Below, one piece after another: positions 7,595 to 11,998 of a stretch of 11,998 bases of DNA. The position numbers were made by a program, and so were the translations under genes. Position 1 is the stretch's first letter. The number at the start of each line of letters is the position of its first letter. The notes under the pieces were generated by a model. It searched no databases, was not told where the DNA came from, and was given only the letters and a program-made list of their open reading frames with translations. Origin of the DNA: Clostridia bacterium (GTDB lineage Bacteria > Bacillota > Clostridia > UBA1381); NCBI GenBank assembly GCA_900751685.1, contig CAADSR010000247.1:1-11998 (forward strand), read 5' to 3'.

Positions 7595-7671
7595 CTTTTT
7601 ATAATCATAGTATTCACGCTGGCAAAAGAAATATACAGGGATTGACCTTTTGCAGCAGCTTTCTTTTCTAA

Positions 7672-7700
7672 ATCATACCATAAAAAAACAAGCGCGTCCA
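7672..7700 (-). promoter_or_regulatory. Probable ldh promoter, overlapping the folC terminator
   Basis: TGGACG (7695-7700) and TATGAT (7672-7677) are separated by 17 bases, and TGG precedes the -10, giving an extended element. The match is 4 of 6 and 5 of 6 to consensus. Transcription would start near 7665, leaving a leader of about 85 bases. The spacer contains the descending stem and T run of the folC terminator. A weaker -10-like TATATT lies nearer ldh but lacks a -35. Confidence 0.45.
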
Positions 7701-7732
7701 TTGTGTTGTTGCACAAAGAACACCGCTTGTTT
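7682..7732 (-). terminator. Rho-independent terminator after folC
   Basis: On the minus strand AAACAAGCG (7724-7732) pairs with CGCTTGTTT (7686-7694) in a 9-bp perfect stem, continuing into a run of seven T. The 29-base loop can form an inner hairpin (GTGTT with AACAC), making a branched structure. It begins 12 bases after the folC stop codon. Confidence 0.8.
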
Positions 7733-7744
7733 CAAGGTTTGTTT

Positions 7745-8989
7745 CTATTCTTCCTCCGGCGCATAAAATTTGCGCCGCACCTCTCCTGCCAAATACAAAG
7801 AACCGCATACGCACACCAGTTCCCCGTTCTTTGCTTTTGCAAGGGCGGCCTGTACTGCTTCCCCGCTCCGGGGCACGACCTGCACGTCCCCACAAACCTT
7901 TTGGGCAACGGCCCCAATGTCCCGTGCAGGGGCGCAGCGGGGCATATCCACCTGGGTCGCGACCACCGCTGTAGAAACCGCTGCGATCTCTTTCACACAC
8001 GCTTCATAAGCCTTATCCTGCATCATTGCCAGTACGAGGATGATGCTGCGGTCCAACGCCCGTAAGGCTTCTGCCAGGACACGGATCCCATCCAGGTTGT
8101 GCCCTCCATCCAGCACTAAATTAGGCCGGATAAATTCAAACCGCGCCATCCAATGAACCGTTGACAGGCCTTCCCGGATGGCGGCTTCGAAAACCGGCGT
8201 GCCTTTTCTCTTTAAAACATTGATTACCTCCAACGCCGTTGCAGCGTTGATCTTCTGAAACTGCCCTTGCAGCCCCAGCGTATATTCTTTTCCGCCATAA
8301 AAAAACCGTCCCTCTCTTTCTGACGGCTCCTTTGCATAAATCACTTCCGCATGTTTTTGCTCCCCGTTCCGGCGGATGATCTCCAGCGCTTCTTCCGGCT
8401 GGCCGGCAGAAACAACAACGGTGCCATTCTCCCGGATGATCCCGCATTTTGTCTGTGCGATCTGTTCGATAGTATCCCCTAAATACTGCATATGGTCTAA
8501 CCCAATTGGCGTAAGGACGCTGACCTCGCTCTGGCTGATCACATTTGTGGCGTCTAAAGCGCCGCCCATGCCCACTTCCAGAACGACCCAATCACAATTT
8601 TCCTGCTCAAAATAAACAAATGCCATGGCGGTAACAAAGGCAAACTCTGAAACAAACACATCATGCTCTTCCATACACAAACGCACCTTTGACGCTATTT
8701 CTGCCAGCACATTGTCCTCAATGTACCGATTGCCAATTTGAATGCGCTCATTAAACCGCTCAATAAAAGGAGAGGTAAACATCCCAGTCCGGTAGCCCTG
8801 GCAGGATAAGATGTTTGAAAGCATGGCAGCCGTAGAGCCCTTCCCATTCGTTCCGGCAATATGGATAAACCGGAGCCGTTTTTGCGGGTCTCCCAGACGC
8901 CCTAATAGCTGCCGGAGCCGCTCGTTTCCCAGGACCCTTGAAAATTTAGGGATTCCGTGGATATATGAAATTGCCTGTTCGTAGTTCAT
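7745..8989 (-). CDS. folC: Bifunctional folylpolyglutamate synthase / dihydrofolate synthase
   Basis: FolC adds glutamate to folates (and, in bifunctional members, to dihydropteroate), using ATP, which retains folate cofactors in the cell. The 414-residue length is near the usual 420-430. Mur-ligase-type motifs are in order: P-loop GTNGKGS at 46-52, the loop SPFIERFNERI at 73-83, EVGMGG at 138-143 with DATN at 146-149, GLDH at 163-166 and DGGHN at 294-298. The segment commonly reading W-PGR-E is WMARFEF at 280-286, a local departure. GAGGTGG lies 6 bases before ATG 8989. The valS-folC neighbourhood is common in Firmicutes. The folate product feeds both formyl transfers encoded downstream (PurN and AICAR transformylase), although they are separate transcription units. 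A terminator hairpin stands 30 bases before the start. Confidence 0.95.
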   Translation of the reverse strand: MNYEQAISYIHGIPKFSRVLGNERLRQLLGRLGDPQKRLRFIHIAGTNGKGSTAAMLSNILSCQGYRTGMFTSPFIERFNERIQIGNRYIEDNVLAEIASKVRLCMEEHDVFVSEFAFVTAMAFVYFEQENCDWVVLEVGMGGALDATNVISQSEVSVLTPIGLDHMQYLGDTIEQIAQTKCGIIRENGTVVVSAGQPEEALEIIRRNGEQKHAEVIYAKEPSEREGRFFYGGKEYTLGLQGQFQKINAATALEVINVLKRKGTPVFEAAIREGLSTVHWMARFEFIRPNLVLDGGHNLDGIRVLAEALRALDRSIILVLAMMQDKAYEACVKEIAAVSTAVVATQVDMPRCAPARDIGAVAQKVCGDVQVVPRSGEAVQAALAKAKNGELVCVCGSLYLAGEVRRKFYAPEEE

Positions 8990-9018
8990 GCTTCCACCTC
9001 AAATTAGGATGTATCCTC

Positions 9019-9054
9019 AAAAATACCGGAAAGTATACACTTTCCGGCACTTTT
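9019..9054 (-). terminator. Rho-independent terminator between valS and folC
   Basis: CCGGAAAGT and ACTTTCCGG form a 9-bp perfect stem with a GTAT loop. Flanking AAAAGTG and TATTTTT extend it to about 16 bp with two G-T pairs, and the downstream T run is part of the extension. It lies 41 bases past the second (original) valS stop and only about 30 bases before the folC start. No convincing promoter is visible between it and folC. Confidence 0.88.
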
Positions 9055-9094
9055 AGGATCACAATAATTTCGTTACAATAATTGTTTTATTTTA

Positions 9095-9190
9095 TTAGAG
9101 CTTTTGCATCTCTGCAATCGACTCCATTACTTTTTCTAACATTTCCTGATATTTTTTTCCCTTTGCGCGCTCTTCTTCAACCACTTTTTA
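9095..9190 (-). other. Detached in-frame C-terminal segment of ValS behind a premature TAA
   Basis: The valS frame meets TAA at 9188-9190 right after FMAKAP. The same frame then continues for 30 sense codons, beginning KVVEEERAKGKKYQ and ending AEMQKL, to a second TAA at 9095-9097. This sequence is what ValS proteins normally carry after the AKAP motif (often AKAPEKVVEEER), so one codon, probably GAA or AAA, appears changed to TAA. No ribosome binding site is positioned to translate the segment on its own. Confidence 0.9.
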
Positions 9191-11737
9191 AGGCGCTTTT
9201 GCCATGAATCCCTGGTTGTTCAGCTTTCCTTCTACACGCTTGATCTCGCCTTCCAGCTGCTTTTTCTCCTTTGCCAGACGTGCCAGTTCTTCTTCCTTAT
9301 TTACCAGCTCATCCAGCGGCAGGTAAATTTCAGCGCCATCTACTACAAGGTGTACTGCATTGGCAGGGATCCCTTGCTTATCCTGCTGTACAACCGCTTC
9401 ACTGGCGGATGCCAGGCGTTCAAAAAATAAAGTCCCTTTTCCGAACACTTCCGGCTGCTGGGTCACAAAAATGACCTTCGCTTTTTTAGAAGGCGGCACA
9501 TTCATTTGGGTCCGGCGGTTCCGGACTGCGCTGATTGCCTCCATGATCTTCCGCATCTGGGCTTCTTCCTCGTCAAACGCCAGTTCCGCATCATACTCCG
9601 GCCACTTGCTTATGACGATGCTTTCCCCTTCATGGGGCAGGTGCTGCCAGATCTCCTCCGTAATGAACGGCATGAACGGGTGCAGGAGCTGCATCGTATG
9701 GGACAGCACATAGGAAAGCACCTGCTGGGCAGCCTGTGCCGTCTGGTTCTCTTTGTCAAAAAGACGGGGCTTTACAAGCTCGATATACCAGTCGCAGAAA
9801 TCATCCCAAATAAAGTCGTATAATTTTGACAGGGCGATCCCTAATTCATAATGATCCAGGTTTTCCGTTACGGCTTTGACCACCTGGTTATAGCGGCTCA
9901 GGATCCACCGGTCCTCTAATTGAAGGGCATCCTTCCCTGGAAGCTCTGTGCTGGAGGTCTCCAGGTTCATCAAGGTAAACCGTGACGCATTCCAAATCTT
10001 ATTGGCAAAATTCCGGCTCGCCTCCACCCGCTCGATATAAAAACGCATGTCGTTTCCCGGCGCGTTCCCTGTTGCAAGTGTAAAGCGCAGGGCATCCGCC
10101 CCATACTGGCTGATGATCTCCAGCGGGTCGATCCCATTCCCCAGGGATTTGCTCATTTTCCGTCCCTGGCTGTCACGCACCAGGCCATGGATAAACACAT
10201 GGTCAAACGGCGCCTGCCCTGTATGCTCCATGGCAGAGAAAATCATCCGCGCGACCCAGAAGAAAATAATATCATAACCCGTGACCAATACATTGGTGGG
10301 GTAAAAATAATCCAGCTCCGGCGTTTTCTCCGGCCAGCCCAGGGTCGAGAACGGCCAAAGTGCAGAAGAAAACCAAGTATCCAAAACGTCCTCATCCTGC
10401 TTTACACTGCCGCCGCAATGAGGGCAGGCCGTGACCTCTTCTTTGGAAACGATGGTCTCGCCGCACTCCTGGCAGTAATAGGCCGGGATCCGGTGGCCCC
10501 ACCACAATTGCCTGGAAATACACCAGTCAAATACGTTTTCCATCCAATTCATATAGGTTTTGCTGAACCGTTCCGGAACGAACCGTGTCGCCCCGCTTTC
10601 TACCGCTTCGATCGCGGGAGCAGCCAGAGGCTTCATTTTTACAAACCACTGTTTGGAGACCATTGGCTCTACTGTTGTACCACAGCGGTAGCATTGCCCC
10701 ACATTATGGCTGTGGTCCTCAATCTTGACTAAAAGCCCCTGTTCTTCCAGGTCTTTTACCATCGCCTTCCGGGCTTCATAGCGGTCCATCCCCTCATACT
10801 TGCCGCCATATTGATTGATCGTGGCGTCATCGTTCATCACCTTGATCTGTTCCAGGCCATGGCGTTTTCCCACTTCAAAGTCATTTGGGTCATGGGCCGG
10901 TGTAATCTTTACACAGCCCGTCCCAAACTCTTTATCCACATATTCATCCGCAACAACAGGAATCTCCCGCCCTACCAGCGGAAGGACGAGCATTTTCCCG
11001 ATCAGGCCCTGGTAACGTTCATCCTCCGGATGCACAGCAACCGCCGTATCCCCCAGAAGGGTCTCCGGACGGGTCGTTGCAATGACAACGTATTCGTCCG
11101 AATCCTTTACCGGGTATTTGATATGCCAGAAATGGCCTGCCTGTTCTTCATGCTCCACTTCCGCGTCGGACAGCGCCGTAATACAATGAGGACACCAGTT
11201 GATGATTCTTGACCCCTGATAAATCAGGCCCTTGTCATATAGGTTGACAAAAACTTCACGAACCGCTTTCGAGCAGCCCTCGTCCATTGTAAACCGCTCC
11301 CGTTCCCAATCGCAGGAGGAGCCGATTTTTTTAAGCTGGGTAATGATCCTGTCCCCATATTGTTTTTTCCAATCCCATACACGCTCAAGAAACTTTTCCC
11401 GGCCCAGATCGTAACGGGTCAATCCTTCTTTTACCCGCAGTTCCTCTTCTACCTTGATCTGGGTGGCGATCCCCGCATGGTCTGTCCCAGGGATCCATAG
11501 GGCGCTGTAGCCCTGCATCCGCTTATAACGGATCAGGATATCCTGCAGGGTCTCGTCCAGTGCATGTCCCATATGGAGCTGCCCTGTTACATTGGGCGGC
11601 GGGATAACGATCGTAAAGGGTTCTTTCTCCGGGTCCATTTCCGCATGGAAATACCCGTTCTCTATCCAATTTTGATAGATCCGGTCTTCAAATTCCGCCG
11701 GATCATACGTTTTTGCAATATTGTTCTGATCTTCCAA
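9188..11737 (-). CDS. valS: Valyl-tRNA synthetase, C-terminally truncated by an in-frame stop
   Basis: Charges tRNA-Val with valine; essential and cytoplasmic. The 849-residue class I synthetase has the HIGH-type motif HMGH (55-58), the CP1 editing domain with TTRPET (221-226) and DPNDFEVGKRHG, paired CxxC zinc-type motifs (CYRCG; CQECG...CPHCGG), and KMSKS at 527-531. An anticodon-binding domain follows, then the start of the C-terminal coiled coil (KEEELARLAKEKKQLEGEIK and onward). The coiled coil is cut after its first helix: reading through the TAA would give 880 residues, the usual length. In known structures this arm contacts the tRNA corner, so the truncation may weaken but not abolish function. 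The start is TTG at 11737, with AGGAGG 8 bases upstream; no alternative ATG precedes the conserved N-terminus. No T-box leader is present in the 65 bases upstream. Confidence 0.97.
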   Translation of the reverse strand: MEDQNNIAKTYDPAEFEDRIYQNWIENGYFHAEMDPEKEPFTIVIPPPNVTGQLHMGHALDETLQDILIRYKRMQGYSALWIPGTDHAGIATQIKVEEELRVKEGLTRYDLGREKFLERVWDWKKQYGDRIITQLKKIGSSCDWERERFTMDEGCSKAVREVFVNLYDKGLIYQGSRIINWCPHCITALSDAEVEHEEQAGHFWHIKYPVKDSDEYVVIATTRPETLLGDTAVAVHPEDERYQGLIGKMLVLPLVGREIPVVADEYVDKEFGTGCVKITPAHDPNDFEVGKRHGLEQIKVMNDDATINQYGGKYEGMDRYEARKAMVKDLEEQGLLVKIEDHSHNVGQCYRCGTTVEPMVSKQWFVKMKPLAAPAIEAVESGATRFVPERFSKTYMNWMENVFDWCISRQLWWGHRIPAYYCQECGETIVSKEEVTACPHCGGSVKQDEDVLDTWFSSALWPFSTLGWPEKTPELDYFYPTNVLVTGYDIIFFWVARMIFSAMEHTGQAPFDHVFIHGLVRDSQGRKMSKSLGNGIDPLEIISQYGADALRFTLATGNAPGNDMRFYIERVEASRNFANKIWNASRFTLMNLETSSTELPGKDALQLEDRWILSRYNQVVKAVTENLDHYELGIALSKLYDFIWDDFCDWYIELVKPRLFDKENQTAQAAQQVLSYVLSHTMQLLHPFMPFITEEIWQHLPHEGESIVISKWPEYDAELAFDEEEAQMRKIMEAISAVRNRRTQMNVPPSKKAKVIFVTQQPEVFGKGTLFFERLASASEAVVQQDKQGIPANAVHLVVDGAEIYLPLDELVNKEEELARLAKEKKQLEGEIKRVEGKLNNQGFMAKAP

Positions 11738-11745
11738 AAGTTTTG

Positions 11746-11751
11746 CCTCCT
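11746..11751 (-). promoter_or_regulatory. Consensus ribosome binding site for the TTG start of valS
   Basis: A perfect AGGAGG stands 8 bases before TTG 11737. It is the main support for a non-ATG start, since the next Met is at residue 35, inside the conserved N-terminal region. Confidence 0.85.
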
Positions 11752-11802
11752 AACAAAATGATAAAATGATTTTAAGCTTTGTTGTTTTCGGCAGCCTTCA
11801 TC

Positions 11803-11988
11803 TCAACCTATAATTAAAATGCCTAAAAATGCAGCAACGGCGACAACTAAGGCTGCGGTCTTGACTCGCATGACCTCTTGTTCATCCGGGTCTGGCACAC
11901 GGAATATTTTTTGAAGAACCGCTTTGCTTTTAAAATTCAATACCAGGGCCAATACGCCCAGTACCAGCATCACAATTTTTCCAATCAT
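11803..11988 (-). CDS. Small two-helix membrane protein of unknown function
   Basis: I do not recognise this 61-residue protein. It has two hydrophobic stretches, about 3-18 (KIVMLVLGVLALVLNF) and 44-60 (AALVVAVAAFLGILIIG). A charged linker between them (KSKAVLQKIFRVPDPDEQEVMRVK) suggests a helical hairpin in the membrane. The ATG at 11988 has AGGGA six bases upstream, at the very edge of the window, so the distal part of the leader is not visible. It ends 65 bases before valS on the same strand with no terminator or clear promoter in between, so it may share the valS transcript. Coding status is supported by the coherent membrane pattern, placement and ribosome binding site, not by a known family. 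Confidence 0.7.
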   Translation of the reverse strand: MIGKIVMLVLGVLALVLNFKSKAVLQKIFRVPDPDEQEVMRVKTAALVVAVAAFLGILIIG

Positions 11989-11998
11989 TGTTGTCCCT

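Noticed and set aside
8136..8591. 151-codon frame on the minus strand inside folC
   Set aside because: Shifted-frame shadow of folC, rich in Arg, Gly and Cys and without family resemblance.
9061..9083. Direct repeat ACAATAATT, two copies 14 bases apart, with a small palindrome ACAATAATTGT
   Set aside because: Very A+T-rich intergenic sequence where such repeats arise by chance; no match to a known operator.
10187..10732. 181-codon open frame on the plus strand inside valS
   Set aside because: Antisense shadow of a strongly conserved gene; no ribosome binding site or recognisable protein features.
11771..11800. Nine-codon frame (ATG AAG GCT ... TAA) between the small membrane protein and valS, as a possible leader peptide
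   Set aside because: No valine codons, no attenuator hairpin and only a weak ribosome binding site; no basis for a regulatory role.
11738..11802. Looked for a T-box leader before valS
   Set aside because: Only 65 bases of leader exist here and no specifier stem, T-box sequence or terminator pair is visible. A longer transcript beginning beyond the window cannot be excluded.

Overview
The window is a compact, single-strand stretch of bacterial chromosome. Every supported gene lies on the minus strand, so transcription runs from high to low coordinates. The gene content (stand-alone AICAR transformylase next to a PurO-type IMP cyclohydrolase, folC beside valS, L-lactate dehydrogenase, AGGAGG-like ribosome binding sites, rho-independent terminators) points to a fermentative Gram-positive anaerobe of the Clostridia, most likely Lachnospiraceae. 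That assignment is inferred from gene content and family resemblance. I see no phage genes, insertion sequences, CRISPR arrays, tRNA or rRNA genes, and no gene-free stretch above 200 bases.

In order of transcription, the right end carries a small two-helix membrane protein, then valS with a TTG start. A strong terminator separates valS from folC. A second terminator, longer and with a branched loop, follows folC and overlaps the probable promoter of ldh. Next come ldh, a cobalamin-binding radical SAM protein of unknown function and an AEC-family membrane transporter. The last two overlap, and no terminator separates any of the three. A consensus-like promoter then starts a purine cluster: purE, purM, purN, purO-type IMP cyclohydrolase and a stand-alone AICAR transformylase that runs off the left edge. 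Gaps in that cluster are 16 to 21 bases, or a 7-base overlap, so it is almost certainly one operon. Together its genes cover PurM and PurE chemistry in the middle of the pathway, GAR formylation (PurN), and the last two steps to IMP.

Two things stand out. First, valS has an in-frame TAA that cuts off 31 residues. The downstream 30 codons still read as a normal ValS C-terminus, and reading through the stop gives exactly 880 residues. This is either a recent nonsense mutation or a sequence error in the tRNA-contacting coiled coil. Second, the end of purine synthesis is a mosaic: the usual bifunctional bacterial PurH is replaced by two separate proteins, one of the archaeal PurO type and one whose motifs resemble the transformylase half of eukaryotic ATIC. 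I did not find a clearly new multi-gene system; the least understood locus is the radical SAM/transporter pair.
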